A stretch of DNA of 23,049 nucleotides from Chloroflexota bacterium (GCA_020849725.1 JADLAZ010000079.1:1-23049), one strand, 5' to 3'. Positions 14,096 to 22,522 are shown, counted from the first letter of the stretch. Program-made: numbers and translations. The notes: a model not told the origin generated them from the letters alone.

Positions 14096-16327
14096 TCAAA
14101 CGCCCTTGGTGCTGAAGGTGTCCTCGTCGGCACGCTTCAGATTGCTGTTGAACTGGGTGGCGACGCCGGCCATCGTGTCGGTGCCGGCCATCATGTCCGG
14201 CCGGACACCGCTGCCGCCGGTATTGTTGTTGCCCATCAGCCCCTGGACGGTGTAGTTGACCGGCTGCGCCGTCGACGACGTCGCCGGCTCCTCCGAGCCC
14301 GTCGCCGACGCCGTCTGTGCGTTCTGCAGCAGCGTCCGCATTCGTGCTTCCATCTGGGTGACGGCGGCCTGCAGCGCCGGATTGGGCGGCGTGGCGCTGG
14401 CGTTGGTGCCGGTGCCGGTGGCGGTCGTGTGGCGCTGTGTCTCGGCCTCAACCCACGACAGCAGCTGGCTGGCCTGGGCCTCCATCGTCGGTTGGATGGC
14501 CTGGGCGAACAGCGCCTCCAGCGAGCGGTTAGCAGCCGCCCGCGCTGAGGGGGTGACGATGCGCAACAGCGCCTGGTAGACCGCGCCCGCGCCGCGGGCG
14601 CCGGCGACCGGATTCTGGTCGATCGCCGCCGACGCCGCCTCCAGGAAGCGGTTGCGCAGCGCACTCTCCTCGATCACCGCGCCGAACGAGGCGCCACTCG
14701 ACTGCCAGGTGCCGGCCAGCGATTGCAGTTGCCCGAGAATCGTGCCGGAGGGGAAGACCAGCGGCGCGCCGCCGGTGCCGCCGCTGGCGGCGCCGGCCAT
14801 GTTCGTCGCCAGCGCCGTCGCCGAGCCACCCAGGTCAGCCTGCCCGACGGTGCCGGCCGAGGCGCGCACGGCGATCTGGAGCGCCGGCTGGCCGGCCGTC
14901 GGGTTGGGGATCGAGACGACGCTCTGGGTGCGGATCACCTGGCGCAGGATGTTGACGATCAGGGCGGTGATGCCGGCCGGGCTGAGCGCCTGCCGCACCG
15001 CGTCGCGGGCAATCGAGACATTGCTGAGATTGTCGAACAGCTGGAAATACGTCGCCTGCGGCACGGTCGGGCGCAGGTTGGCCGCGCCGGGGGTCTGGAA
15101 CTGCTCGTTCATCCGGGCGACCAGGGCATCGACCGTCGCCTGTGAGCGAAGCGCCGTGCGCAGCCCGGTCGCCAGTTGAGAGCTCAGCCGGTCGCGCTGG
15201 CCGGCGAACATGGCCGCGATCTGCGCACCCTGGGCGGTGATCTGGCTCTCCAACTGTGGCCGGACCGCCTGCAGCACCATCCGGCTGACGCTGGCCTGGT
15301 CGAGCGCCTTGTTGTTGCGCGTGGCCTGACTGGGCGAGAAGCGGTGCATCAACCGATGCATCTGGTGGTTGCTACGCGAGTACTCGTCCTGCAGGCCGAT
15401 CAGGTGGCCGTACTCGTGGGCGTAGATCGACGACAGCGGCGCGGTGTAGTTGCCGCCGCGGTTGGCGTACCAGTGGCCGGCGTCGATCGGGTGCGTGTCG
15501 CCACCGGCCTGCGTCTGCGCGCCGTACACGGCGATAACGGCGTCGAACGCGGTCGACGACAGGTCGAAGACGGGCGTCGCCTGGAAGACGAGCCGCAGCC
15601 GGACCTCGTTCGGGTCGGTCGTCGGCCCAGCGGGCGCGGGCGGCCGGGCGGGGGATGCGGGCGTCGCGCCGGGAGCCGGGGCCGGGGCGGGCGCGCCGCC
15701 GGTGCCGGGTGTGGTCGTCGGGGCAGCGCCGCCGCTGCCGCCGGCTGCCGGCCGCCGCCGGCCGACGAGCACGAACTTGTTGTTCCAGTGCGTGACCAGT
15801 TGCGTGCACATCGATGTCGCGAAGCCACGGCGCGGGTCGCTGGCCGGGATCTCGCTGTCGGTGCCCTCGCGCCCGCCGCCGGTGGCTGGCGCGCGGCTGA
15901 CGAACTTCATGCGGACGTTGACCAGGACGCTCTTGTCCGTGTCGTTGCGGGTCATCTGGTACTGGATGGGACTGCCACCACCAAACGAGGCTGGCGCGAA
16001 GTTGTTGCCAGTCGTGCTGGGCGCGTTGTAGAGCGTCTCGCCGGCATCGGTGAAGCTGATCTGCACGCGCTGCAGTCGGCCGCCGGTCACGGGCGACGTC
16101 GACCCAGTGGCCCGCTGACGGAGGATCAGCCGCTGCACCTGGCCGTTGCCGAGGCTGCGCTGCAGGCGCAGCACCGTGCGGGGCGCGAGTGGGCCGCGGC
16201 CATCATCAGCGGCCCGACCGATAGCGGATGACGCCGCCGGCGCCGGCCCCGGCTCCGGCTCGGCCGCGATAGGAGTAGGTTGTCGCTGCGCCTGCCCGGG
16301 TGCGGTCGTCGCTCGGTCGATACCCAC
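14096..16327 (-). CDS. Zinc metalloprotease with eCIS-cargo-like N-terminus
   Basis: This 743-residue protein has a disordered N-terminus rich in Ala, Pro and Gln, then VLRLQRSLGNGQVQRLI (52-68). This closely resembles the 'LQR-xxGN-xxVxRL' motif in front of many DUF4157 and other toxins carried by extracellular contractile injection systems. A strand-rich region follows (86-190), then a Pro/Ala/Gly linker (191-237) and the zincin site AHEYGHLIGLQDEY (303-316) with His304, Glu305, His308 and Asp314 or Glu315. Residues 330-640 are mostly helical with Gln/Ala-rich repeats; the end is low complexity. No signal peptide is seen, which fits loading into an injection particle instead of Sec export. 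The start is GTG 16327 with AGGA seven bases upstream. The BsuPI-like gene begins 17 bases after its stop. No eCIS structural gene is in the window. Confidence 0.75.
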   Translation of the reverse strand: MGIDRATTAPGQAQRQPTPIAAEPEPGPAPAASSAIGRAADDGRGPLAPRTVLRLQRSLGNGQVQRLILRQRATGSTSPVTGGRLQRVQISFTDAGETLYNAPSTTGNNFAPASFGGGSPIQYQMTRNDTDKSVLVNVRMKFVSRAPATGGGREGTDSEIPASDPRRGFATSMCTQLVTHWNNKFVLVGRRRPAAGGSGGAAPTTTPGTGGAPAPAPAPGATPASPARPPAPAGPTTDPNEVRLRLVFQATPVFDLSSTAFDAVIAVYGAQTQAGGDTHPIDAGHWYANRGGNYTAPLSSIYAHEYGHLIGLQDEYSRSNHQMHRLMHRFSPSQATRNNKALDQASVSRMVLQAVRPQLESQITAQGAQIAAMFAGQRDRLSSQLATGLRTALRSQATVDALVARMNEQFQTPGAANLRPTVPQATYFQLFDNLSNVSIARDAVRQALSPAGITALIVNILRQVIRTQSVVSIPNPTAGQPALQIAVRASAGTVGQADLGGSATALATNMAGAASGGTGGAPLVFPSGTILGQLQSLAGTWQSSGASFGAVIEESALRNRFLEAASAAIDQNPVAGARGAGAVYQALLRIVTPSARAAANRSLEALFAQAIQPTMEAQASQLLSWVEAETQRHTTATGTGTNASATPPNPALQAAVTQMEARMRTLLQNAQTASATGSEEPATSSTAQPVNYTVQGLMGNNNTGGSGVRPDMMAGTDTMAGVATQFNSNLKRADEDTFSTKGV

Positions 16328-16444
16328 CAGTGTTTCCTGCCCAACGCGAGATACAGGCGTCGTAACCAGGATCTATCATGATGAACGCTGGGAGAACAGC
16401 ATCCTCAGCCGCTGGCGCCCTGGTCGTGGGACCGGTCGCGGCCG

Positions 16445-16474
16445 TCGGCACAGGGATAGGTCATCGGCTACAAT
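16445..16474 (+). promoter_or_regulatory. Promoter of the second MFS gene
   Basis: TCGGCA (16445-16450), 18 bases, then TACAAT (16469-16474). The -10 is one base from consensus and the -35 matches at four positions. Transcription would begin near 16481, about 40 bases before the GTG start. Confidence 0.4.
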
Positions 16475-16521
16475 CGGCTGATGTTCCGGCCGGTGGTGAG
16501 TGGGTCATTCGAGGAGTACGC

Positions 16522-17751
16522 GTGACTGCCGAATCGGCGCCGGCGAAGGTGCCCCCCCTGGCATCGCTGGCCCACCGGGACTTCCGCCTGCTGTACACCG
16601 GCCTCTTGATCTCGATGATCGGCACGCAGATCACCCGCGTCACGAACGGCTGGCTGCTCTACGACATGACCGGTTCGGCCGCGGCGCTGGGCATTGCCGG
16701 GCTGACGGCAGCGCTGCCGCTGATCCCGATGTCCCTGCTCGGCGGTGCGCTGGCTGATGCCGTCGAGCGGCGACGGCTGATGCTGGTCATGCAGACGCTG
16801 TCGCTGCTGACGATCGGGTCGCTGGCGCTGCTGACACAGGCGCAGTTGATCCAGCCCTGGCACATCTACCTCTCCGGCGCGATCATGACCATCACCGGCG
16901 TTCTCGATCGGCCGGCGCGGCAGGCGTTGATCCCCTCGCTCGTGCCGCGCGAGCATCTGCTCAACGCCTACACGTTGATGACGACGCTCGTCCAGGCCGG
17001 CAGCCTGGTTGGTCCGATCATCGCCGGCGCGGCGCTGGCAGTGGCCGGCGCGGCCGTCGCGTACGCGGTCGATTCGATCAGCTTCCTGGCGGTGGTGATC
17101 GCCTTGCTGCTGATGCACGTGCCGCCGATCGCTGGAGGTGGGCGCAAAGTCAGCCTGGGCAGCATCGTCGATGGGCTGCACTTCGTCTTCTCCAAGAAGA
17201 TCATCGTCGGCCTCTTCGGCTTAGATATCGTGGCGATGCTGTTCGGCTTCTACCCGACGCTGCTGCCGGTCTTCGCCGCCGACGTGCTGAAGGTCGGGCC
17301 GGAGGGGCTGGGCTGGCTGGTGGCGGCGCCGGCGGCTGGGTCGCTGACTGGCGCGATGATCATGCTGGCGGCCGGGCAGGTGCGCCGGCCGGGCTGGGTG
17401 ATGCTGGGCGCGGTCTTCGGCTACGGTCTGGCGCTGGTCGGTCTGGGCCTGAGCGTCTGGCTGCCGCTGTCGTTGCTGTTCGGCGCGCTGCTGGGCATGA
17501 CCGACGCCGTCAGCATGGCGATCCGGCACGCCGCCATGCAGATCGAGACGCCCGACGAGTACCGCGGCCGCGTGTCGAGCGCGATGCAGATCAGCGTCCA
17601 GGGCGGCAACTCGATCGGCACACTCACCGCCGGCCTGGCCGGGGCCGCGCTCGGCGCCGGACCGGCCGCCGCCCTGGGTGGGGTGCTGGTGATGGGCGCG
17701 ACGACGCTCTTTGGCTGGCTGGTGCCGCCGTTGCGCAAGTACCGGATGTAA
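16522..17751 (+). CDS. MFS exporter, EntS-like branch
   Basis: This 409-residue protein has about twelve membrane segments. It carries the loop ALADAVERRRLMLVMQ after helix 2, an MFS motif A variant, and DRPARQALIPSLVPREHLLNAY before helix 5. The latter is a strong marker of the enterobactin-exporter-like (MFS_3) branch, followed by GPIIAGAALA. Such proteins export siderophores or other metabolites by proton antiport; the substrate is unknown. The start is GTG 16522, with GAGGAG six bases upstream; the frame upstream to 16378 reads through a promoter and is not coding. The Gly/Ala-rich C-terminal helices end at KYRM. The methyltransferase gene starts 21 bases after the stop, so the two are probably co-transcribed. 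Confidence 0.88.
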   Translation: MTAESAPAKVPPLASLAHRDFRLLYTGLLISMIGTQITRVTNGWLLYDMTGSAAALGIAGLTAALPLIPMSLLGGALADAVERRRLMLVMQTLSLLTIGSLALLTQAQLIQPWHIYLSGAIMTITGVLDRPARQALIPSLVPREHLLNAYTLMTTLVQAGSLVGPIIAGAALAVAGAAVAYAVDSISFLAVVIALLLMHVPPIAGGGRKVSLGSIVDGLHFVFSKKIIVGLFGLDIVAMLFGFYPTLLPVFAADVLKVGPEGLGWLVAAPAAGSLTGAMIMLAAGQVRRPGWVMLGAVFGYGLALVGLGLSVWLPLSLLFGALLGMTDAVSMAIRHAAMQIETPDEYRGRVSSAMQISVQGGNSIGTLTAGLAGAALGAGPAAALGGVLVMGATTLFGWLVPPLRKYRM

Positions 17752-17772
17752 TGGCGTGATGCGTGAGAGCGT

Positions 17773-18960
17773 ATGGACCTGGCGGCGTTTCGGTGGTTGC
17801 AGTCGGCCGCGGGAGGCGCGGCGCTGGCCGAGGCGGCGGCCCTGCCGCTGACGGATGCCTCCTGGCTGGCCGACCTGGAGCAGCTGCGCCGTCGCTACCC
17901 ACCGGACCAGGCGGCGGCAGTGCTGGAGACAGCGCGTCTGCGCCGGCGCGCGGCGGCCAAGTTCTCGCTTGCCGACCGCATGTGGTTCATGCGGGAGGCA
18001 CTGGAGCAGGCCGCCGGCGAGGCGGTGGCGGCGCACACGGCGGCGCGCTTCGCCGGCATCGACACGGTCGCCGATCTCGGTTGCGGGATCGGCGGCGATT
18101 CGCTGGCGCTGGCTCGGCGCGCGCGGTGGCTGCTGGCGCTCGACCGTGACCCACTGCGGCTGGCGATGGCGCGGGCCAATCTGGCGGCCCACGGCCTGGC
18201 CGAGCGCGGCCGCTTCGTCTGCGCCGATCTGGCGGCGCTGCCGCTGCCGCCGGTCGATGCGCTGTTCGTCGACCCGGCCCGGCGCGGCGACGGGCGGCGG
18301 CGCTTCCGGCTGGCCGACCTGCAGCCCGGCTACGACCTGATCGCCGGCTGGGTCCGGCGCGTGCCGGCCGCCGGCGTCAAGGTCGCGCCTGGCATCACCG
18401 ACGACGAGGCGCCGCCGGGCGTCGAGGTCGAGTTCGTGTCGCTGGGCGGCGACCTGAAGGCGGCCGTCCTCTGGCACGGCCCGCTGCGCACGGCCGACCG
18501 CCGGGCGACGTTGCTGCCGTCCGGGGAGAGTCTGGCCGGCGAGGGGCCGCCCGCCACCATCGGCCAGGGCGAGCCGGTCGGCTACCTGTACGAGCCGGAC
18601 GCGGCCGCCATCCGCGCCCACCTGCTCGACCAGGTGGCGGCGACCATTGGCGGCTGGCAGATCGACCCGACCATCGCCTACCTGTGCGCGCCGGCGTTGA
18701 TCGACACACCGCTGGCGCGTGTCTACCGCGTCGATGCCTGGTTCCCGTTCTCACTCAACGAGCTGCGCCGCCAGTTGCGCCGCCGCGACGTCGGCCGTGT
18801 GACGATCAAGAAGCGCGGCTCGCCACTCGATCCGGCGACGCTGCTGGCGCAGTTGCGGCTGCGCGGGCCGCATCACCGCGTCGTCGTGCTGACGCGCGTC
18901 GCCGGCCGACCGGCCGTGGTGCTGTGCGAGGACACGGCCACGAGTAATGAGCGCCTGTAG
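17773..18960 (+). CDS. Class I SAM-dependent methyltransferase, THUMP-like domain
   Basis: This 395-residue protein begins with a helical region (1-95) and then a Rossmann methyltransferase core: VADLGCGIGGDSLALAR (99-115, the SAM-binding loop), LLALDRDPLRL (120-130, with Asp124 to hold the ribose), VCADLAAL (149-156) and the DALFVDPARRG motif (162-172). The C-terminal part (about 320-390, including VTIKKRGSPLDPATLLAQLRLRG) matches the THUMP-like domain in a widespread but uncharacterised family of methyltransferases. An RNA substrate is plausible from that domain but is not shown. The region upstream (gatgcg/tgagagcg) gives only a weak ribosome site, which fits translation coupled to the MFS gene. 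Family length is normal and no key residue is missing. The long opposite-strand frame over this gene is a codon-bias shadow. Confidence 0.85.
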   Translation: MDLAAFRWLQSAAGGAALAEAAALPLTDASWLADLEQLRRRYPPDQAAAVLETARLRRRAAAKFSLADRMWFMREALEQAAGEAVAAHTAARFAGIDTVADLGCGIGGDSLALARRARWLLALDRDPLRLAMARANLAAHGLAERGRFVCADLAALPLPPVDALFVDPARRGDGRRRFRLADLQPGYDLIAGWVRRVPAAGVKVAPGITDDEAPPGVEVEFVSLGGDLKAAVLWHGPLRTADRRATLLPSGESLAGEGPPATIGQGEPVGYLYEPDAAAIRAHLLDQVAATIGGWQIDPTIAYLCAPALIDTPLARVYRVDAWFPFSLNELRRQLRRRDVGRVTIKKRGSPLDPATLLAQLRLRGPHHRVVVLTRVAGRPAVVLCEDTATSNERL

Positions 18961-19035
18961 GCCGAACCACCCCGTCCCTTCTACCAGGCAGGCTCTCGCT
19001 CTCCCGCGTGCCACGTGCATCCCGGCCGTCGGTGG

Positions 19036-19743
19036 TCAGACGAGCGCCAACAGCGCCGCCGCCGTCGCCGCCGGCGCGGTAATCATGGCGTCGTGGCCCG
19101 TGGCGACCTCCTGATAGGCCCAGCCGGCGGCCCGCGCCTGGGCGGCGAACTCCGCCAGGCGGCTGCCCGGTCGCGCTGGCGCGCAGAACACGTAGGCGCG
19201 CGGAATGACGTCGCCCGCGCTCGTCAGGCGTACCGGCTGGGTGAACGTCGCCAGCGGCTGCGGTGTCAGGCGCGGACCGGCCCAGGCGGCGTCGGCCGGG
19301 TCGTCCAGGCCGAGCGCGGCCGGCGCGTTGGGCGTGATGCGCCAGCCGTCACCGTCGCGGGCGGCGCGGGCGCGGAAGTCGGCCGCCTGCGCCGGGGTGA
19401 GCACGTCCAGGAGACATTGACCGTCACGGGGAATGGGCGCATCCAGGTAGACCAAGCGGGCAACGCGGTCCGGCACGCGGTCGGTGACGAGCGTGGCAAC
19501 CGCGCCGCCGTAGCTGTGGCCGACGAGGATCACGTCGTGAAGATCTTCGTAGCGCAGCACGGCCAGCACATCGGTGACGTGCGTCTCCAGGTCGATGGCC
19601 GGGCTGGCCAGGTGTGCCCGCTCGCCCAGTCCGGTCAAGGTCGGCGTGGCGACGTTGTGGCCGGCGGCGCGCAGGCGCGGCGCTATCCGCTGCCAGCACC
19701 AACCGCCGTGCCAGGCGCCGTGGATCAGGACGAAGACCGCCAT
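19036..19743 (-). CDS. Alpha/beta hydrolase
   Basis: This 235-residue cytoplasmic protein has the oxyanion segment VLIHGAWHGGWCW (5-17), the nucleophile elbow VGHSYGG with Ser77, and a C-terminal TGHDAM with His217. ATPTLTGLGERAHL (32-45) is characteristic of the salicylate-esterase/hydroxynitrile-lyase-like group. The acid residue is hard to place: in homologues it usually follows a 'Y.xC' strand, but here that strand reads RAYVFCAPARPG with no Asp. It may be supplied elsewhere, or the enzyme may be weak. Substrates of this group are small esters. The second ATG, 19743, has AGGAG seven bases upstream and is preferred over 19746; longer starts cross the divergent antitoxin gene. It faces the methyltransferase tail to tail with 75 bases between. 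Confidence 0.85.
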   Translation of the reverse strand: MAVFVLIHGAWHGGWCWQRIAPRLRAAGHNVATPTLTGLGERAHLASPAIDLETHVTDVLAVLRYEDLHDVILVGHSYGGAVATLVTDRVPDRVARLVYLDAPIPRDGQCLLDVLTPAQAADFRARAARDGDGWRITPNAPAALGLDDPADAAWAGPRLTPQPLATFTQPVRLTSAGDVIPRAYVFCAPARPGSRLAEFAAQARAAGWAYQEVATGHDAMITAPAATAAALLALV

Positions 19744-19778
19744 CATCTTGCTCCTGTGCTGCAAGCTCGCACGTCCGG

Positions 19779-19784
19779 TATGCT
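19779..19784 (+). promoter_or_regulatory. -10 box before the antitoxin gene
   Basis: TATGCT, 19 bases before the antitoxin ATG, would give a very short leader containing AAGGGAG. No clear -35. The same hexamer occurs before the Uma2 and last genes. Confidence 0.35.
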
Positions 19785-19803
19785 GTTGGCGAAGGGAGAT
19801 CGC

Positions 19804-20043
19804 ATGACCACTACCGCATCTGTTGACGAGCTCTACGCCGAACGGATTCGGTCGCTGCCACTCGCCCAGCGCTTGCGCCTCCTGGCATTGATTGCTCAGG
19901 ATGTTGCTGGCGAGATGCCCGATGTTGCGCATCCACAACGGAGTATCCTGGAACTTGAGGGCGTGGGCGCCGAACTGTGGCAGGGCATCGATGCCCAGGA
20001 GTATGTCAATAAGCTGAGGGGCGAGTGGGACAACCGCGACTAA
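19804..20043 (+). CDS. Antitoxin of a VapBC-type pair
   Basis: This 79-residue protein has a helical N-terminus (LRLLALIAQDVAGE) and the C-terminal block SILELEGVGAELWQGIDAQEYVNKLRGEWD. I recognise that block as typical of small antitoxins paired with PIN toxins in cyanobacteria and Chloroflexota; the last part should fill the toxin's active-site groove. I see no DNA-binding fold, though the N-terminal region could fold as a short ribbon or helix dimer. AAGGGAG lies six bases before the ATG. The PIN gene overlaps its end. Such antitoxins normally repress their own promoter together with the toxin; the -10 lies 19 bases upstream. It is less GC-rich than the flanking metabolic genes, as is usual for mobile toxin-antitoxin modules. 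Confidence 0.8.
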   Translation: MTTTASVDELYAERIRSLPLAQRLRLLALIAQDVAGEMPDVAHPQRSILELEGVGAELWQGIDAQEYVNKLRGEWDNRD

Positions 20044-20489
20044 CGCGACTGGATGAGGCGTTGGCGCGGATCACGATGCTCGCCTTCGACACCGCGCCGG
20101 TGATCTACTTCATCGAGCGGCATCCTGCCTACCTCGCTATCATGCGCGAGGTCTTCCGGCGCGTTGCTGCTCGACAGCTCAGTGGTTACACCTCGGTAAT
20201 CACGCTCACTGAGGTGCCGACGATCCCTCGCCGAGCAGGCGATGTCGCGGTAGTTCAAACATATCGCGAGCTCCTCGTCCATGGTCGCGACATCGTGCTG
20301 GTGTCCATCGACCCGGCCACGGCCGATCTCGCGGCGGACCTTCGAGCGCGTTATCGTCTACGCACTGCGGATGCGCTCCAGGTTGCCGCGGCCCTGCGGG
20401 AAGGCTGTCAGGCCCTCCTGACGAATGATAGCGCCTTGCGCCGGGTATCTGAGTTGTCGATATTGCTCGTCGATGAGCTCACACTCTAG
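20025..20489 (+). CDS. PIN-domain toxin (VapC-type ribonuclease)
   Basis: This 154-residue PIN nuclease has its acidic residues in place: Asp22 (AFDTAPVIYF), Glu63 (TLTEV), Asp116 (RTADALQVAAA) and Asp135 (LLTNDSAL). These bind Mg2+ for RNA cleavage. It stops growth when free of its antitoxin. The GTG at 20025 overlaps the antitoxin by 19 bases and has GAGGGG three bases upstream; ATG 20076, which lacks a ribosome site at good distance, is the alternative. The overlap suggests translational coupling, which keeps the antitoxin in excess. RNA target unknown. It ends 93 bases before the next gene. Confidence 0.85.
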   Translation: MGQPRLTRLDEALARITMLAFDTAPVIYFIERHPAYLAIMREVFRRVAARQLSGYTSVITLTEVPTIPRRAGDVAVVQTYRELLVHGRDIVLVSIDPATADLAADLRARYRLRTADALQVAAALREGCQALLTNDSALRRVSELSILLVDELTL

Positions 20490-20532
20490 CGTGCGCTCCT
20501 GAGTCTTTGTACGGCACGAGGCGATGGTCATG

Positions 20533-20554
20533 GGGTCCAGGACTCGCTGGATCC
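20533..20554 (+). terminator. Hairpin after the toxin gene
   Basis: gggtccag (20533-20540) pairs with ctggatcc (20547-20554), with one G-U pair, around the loop gactcg. It lies between the toxin stop and the esterase. No T-run follows, so termination strength is uncertain. Confidence 0.3.
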
Positions 20555-20582
20555 AACGCGCGTGCCAGGAGAGAGCGTTGCA

Positions 20583-21239
20583 ATGGGGTCCACTCTTAGC
20601 CTGAAGTACATCGTGCGGCCGGCGCGGCGGCCGGGCGCGGGACTGGCGCCGGCGCTGGTGCTGCTGCACGGCCGGGGCGCCGACGAGTACGATCTGCTCG
20701 GCCTGGCCGACTGGCTCGATCCACGGCTCACGGTTATTAGCGTGCGGGCGCCCTTCCCGCTCGGGACGGGCTACCACTGGTACGACCTGGTCCAGATCGG
20801 CGCGGCCGAGCCGATCTCCTACGCCGCGGCGCGGGCGCGGCTGACGGCCTGGCTGGACGCGCTCGCGCCGGCGCACGGGCTGGACCCGGCGCGTGTCTAC
20901 CTGCTCGGCTTCAGCCAGGGCGCGGTGATGACCGCCGGGCTGCTGCTCGACCCAACCGGCCTGAATAGCCGGCCGGCGGGCACGGTGCTGCTGAGCGGCT
21001 ACCTGCCGCTCGACCAACACCCACCACCGGCGGCCGGGGCGCTGGCCGGTATCCCGGTCTTCATTGGCCACGGGCGGCAGGATCCGCTCATCCCGGTCGA
21101 CTTCGGCCACCAGACGCGTGACACCCTGACCGGCCTCGGCGCGGCCGTCACCTACCGCGAGTACCCGATCCCGCACACGATCGGCGAAACGGAGCTGGCC
21201 GATATCGCCGCCTGGCTCGCCGCCCAACTGGATGTCTGA
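20583..21239 (+). CDS. Phospholipase/carboxylesterase family alpha/beta hydrolase
   Basis: This 218-residue protein matches the acyl-thioesterase/carboxylesterase family. It has LVLLHGRGADEYDLLGLADWL (26-46), VRAPFPLGTGYHWYDL (54-69), the nucleophile elbow LLGFSQGAVM (Ser111), GHGRQDPLIPVDFG (162-175, with Asp167) and PHTIGE (His198). The complete Ser-Asp-His triad is present. Members hydrolyse short acyl esters or thioesters in the cytoplasm; the natural substrate is unknown. AGGAG lies about 11 bases before ATG 20583; a GTG at 20562 in the same frame is possible but overlaps that site. The phosphodiesterase-like gene starts 11 bases after the stop, so the two form an operon. Confidence 0.87.
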   Translation: MGSTLSLKYIVRPARRPGAGLAPALVLLHGRGADEYDLLGLADWLDPRLTVISVRAPFPLGTGYHWYDLVQIGAAEPISYAAARARLTAWLDALAPAHGLDPARVYLLGFSQGAVMTAGLLLDPTGLNSRPAGTVLLSGYLPLDQHPPPAAGALAGIPVFIGHGRQDPLIPVDFGHQTRDTLTGLGAAVTYREYPIPHTIGETELADIAAWLAAQLDV

Positions 21240-21250
21240 TTGGGGGAGTC

Positions 21251-22522
21251 ATGCTCAACACGCACACACTCGACGGCTTTGTCCCACTCGGCGAGTACCT
21301 CCGGCGGCCGCGCTACGACGGCTACTCCTTCGGCGCTATCCCCGCGACGGTGACGGCGCTGCTGACAGGCGAGCGCGCCGGCTCCCTGCTGCCGGCCGAC
21401 TGCTTCGGCGGTGCCTACCCGACGCCGCGCAAGGTCGTCGTGCTGCTGATCGACTCGTTTGGCTGGGCCTTCTGGGAGCGCGCCTGGCAGCAGTGGCCGG
21501 CGCTGCGGCGCATCACCGAGCGTGGCGTCGTCACGCCGATCTCGGCGCTCTTTCCGACGACGACGTCGGCCTCGATCACGACGATGAACTATGGCGTGCC
21601 GCCGGCGCAGCACGCGCTGGCCGAGTGGAACCTCTACATCGATGCCTACGGCGAGGTGATCCAGACGCTGCCGTTCACGGCGCTCGGTCATCCACCCGCC
21701 GAGTTGAAGGCCGCGCGCGGCTTCGACCCGCGCCATCTGGTCACGCCGCGCGCGACACTCTACCAGCGGTTGGCGGCGCGCGGCGTGCCGTCGCTCGTCT
21801 TCTCGCGGCGCGGCTACGCTTTCTCGCCCTACAACAGCATGGCCACCGCCGGCGCCGAGGTCGTGCCGTATTCGACGCTGGCCGAGGGCTTGCTGGCGCT
21901 GCGGACGCGGCTGGAGGCGGCCGATGGCCCAACCTACCTCTACTACTACTGGCCGGACATCGACGCCATCGGCCACACGCACGGGCCGGGCACGCGCGCC
22001 CACGAGCTGGAAGTCGCCAATTTCTGGCTGACCTTCGCGGCTGTCTTTGACGGCTGGCGACCGGATGACGAGACGCTATTCCTGTTCACTGCCGACCACG
22101 GCCAGGTCTACGGCGACCCGGCGGCGACGATCGCGCTCAATCAGGCGTTGCCGGAGCTGGCTGGGGCGCTGCGACGCGCGCCGAATGGCCGGCCGATCCG
22201 GCCGTGCGGTGCGCCGCGCGATGTGCTGCTGCACCTCCAGCCGGGCGCGGCACCGGCCATCGCCGACCGGCTGCGGGCGCTGCTGGATGGTATCGCTGAG
22301 GTGCTGACGACCGAGGCAGCGCTGGCGTTGGGCCTGTTCGGCCCGCCGCCCTATGATCCCGAGTTCCGCCGCCGGCTGGGCGACCTGCTGATCCTGCCCG
22401 CCGCCGGCCGCTATGTCTGGTGGCACGAGCCGGAAGACTATGTCAACGTCTTCTTCGGGCACCACGGCGGGTTGGCCGCCGACGAGGTGACCAGCGTGCT
22501 GGCGGCGACGCACGAGCTGTAG
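21251..22522 (+). CDS. Alkaline phosphatase superfamily protein (nucleotide pyrophosphatase/phosphodiesterase-like)
   Basis: This 423-residue protein has the metal-site motifs of the superfamily in order: VVVLLIDSFGW (62-72, Asp68), ALFPTTTSASITTMNYG (99-115, with a Thr at 103-105 as the likely nucleophile), YYYWPDIDAIGHTHGPG (231-247, Asp238 and His242), FTADHGQV (279-286, Asp282 and His283) and a late FGHHGG near 405-410. The order and spacing match type I phosphodiesterases and nucleotide pyrophosphatases, which use two zinc ions to split phosphate esters. There is no signal peptide, so it is probably cytoplasmic, unlike secreted relatives. GGGGGAG precedes the ATG closely. It follows the carboxylesterase in an operon. 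Substrate unknown. Confidence 0.85.
   Translation: MLNTHTLDGFVPLGEYLRRPRYDGYSFGAIPATVTALLTGERAGSLLPADCFGGAYPTPRKVVVLLIDSFGWAFWERAWQQWPALRRITERGVVTPISALFPTTTSASITTMNYGVPPAQHALAEWNLYIDAYGEVIQTLPFTALGHPPAELKAARGFDPRHLVTPRATLYQRLAARGVPSLVFSRRGYAFSPYNSMATAGAEVVPYSTLAEGLLALRTRLEAADGPTYLYYYWPDIDAIGHTHGPGTRAHELEVANFWLTFAAVFDGWRPDDETLFLFTADHGQVYGDPAATIALNQALPELAGALRRAPNGRPIRPCGAPRDVLLHLQPGAAPAIADRLRALLDGIAEVLTTEAALALGLFGPPPYDPEFRRRLGDLLILPAAGRYVWWHEPEDYVNVFFGHHGGLAADEVTSVLAATHEL

Noticed and set aside
13353..14255. A 300-residue open frame on the plus strand
   Set aside because: It is a shadow of the BsuPI-like gene on the opposite strand, whose product has ordered strands and a good start.
17221..18621. 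A 466-residue open frame on the minus strand
   Set aside because: It spans the end of the MFS gene and most of the methyltransferase gene in antisense and shows only Arg/Gln-rich shadow composition.
20358..21227. A 289-residue open frame on the minus strand
   Set aside because: It crosses the toxin and esterase genes, both of which have complete catalytic motifs.
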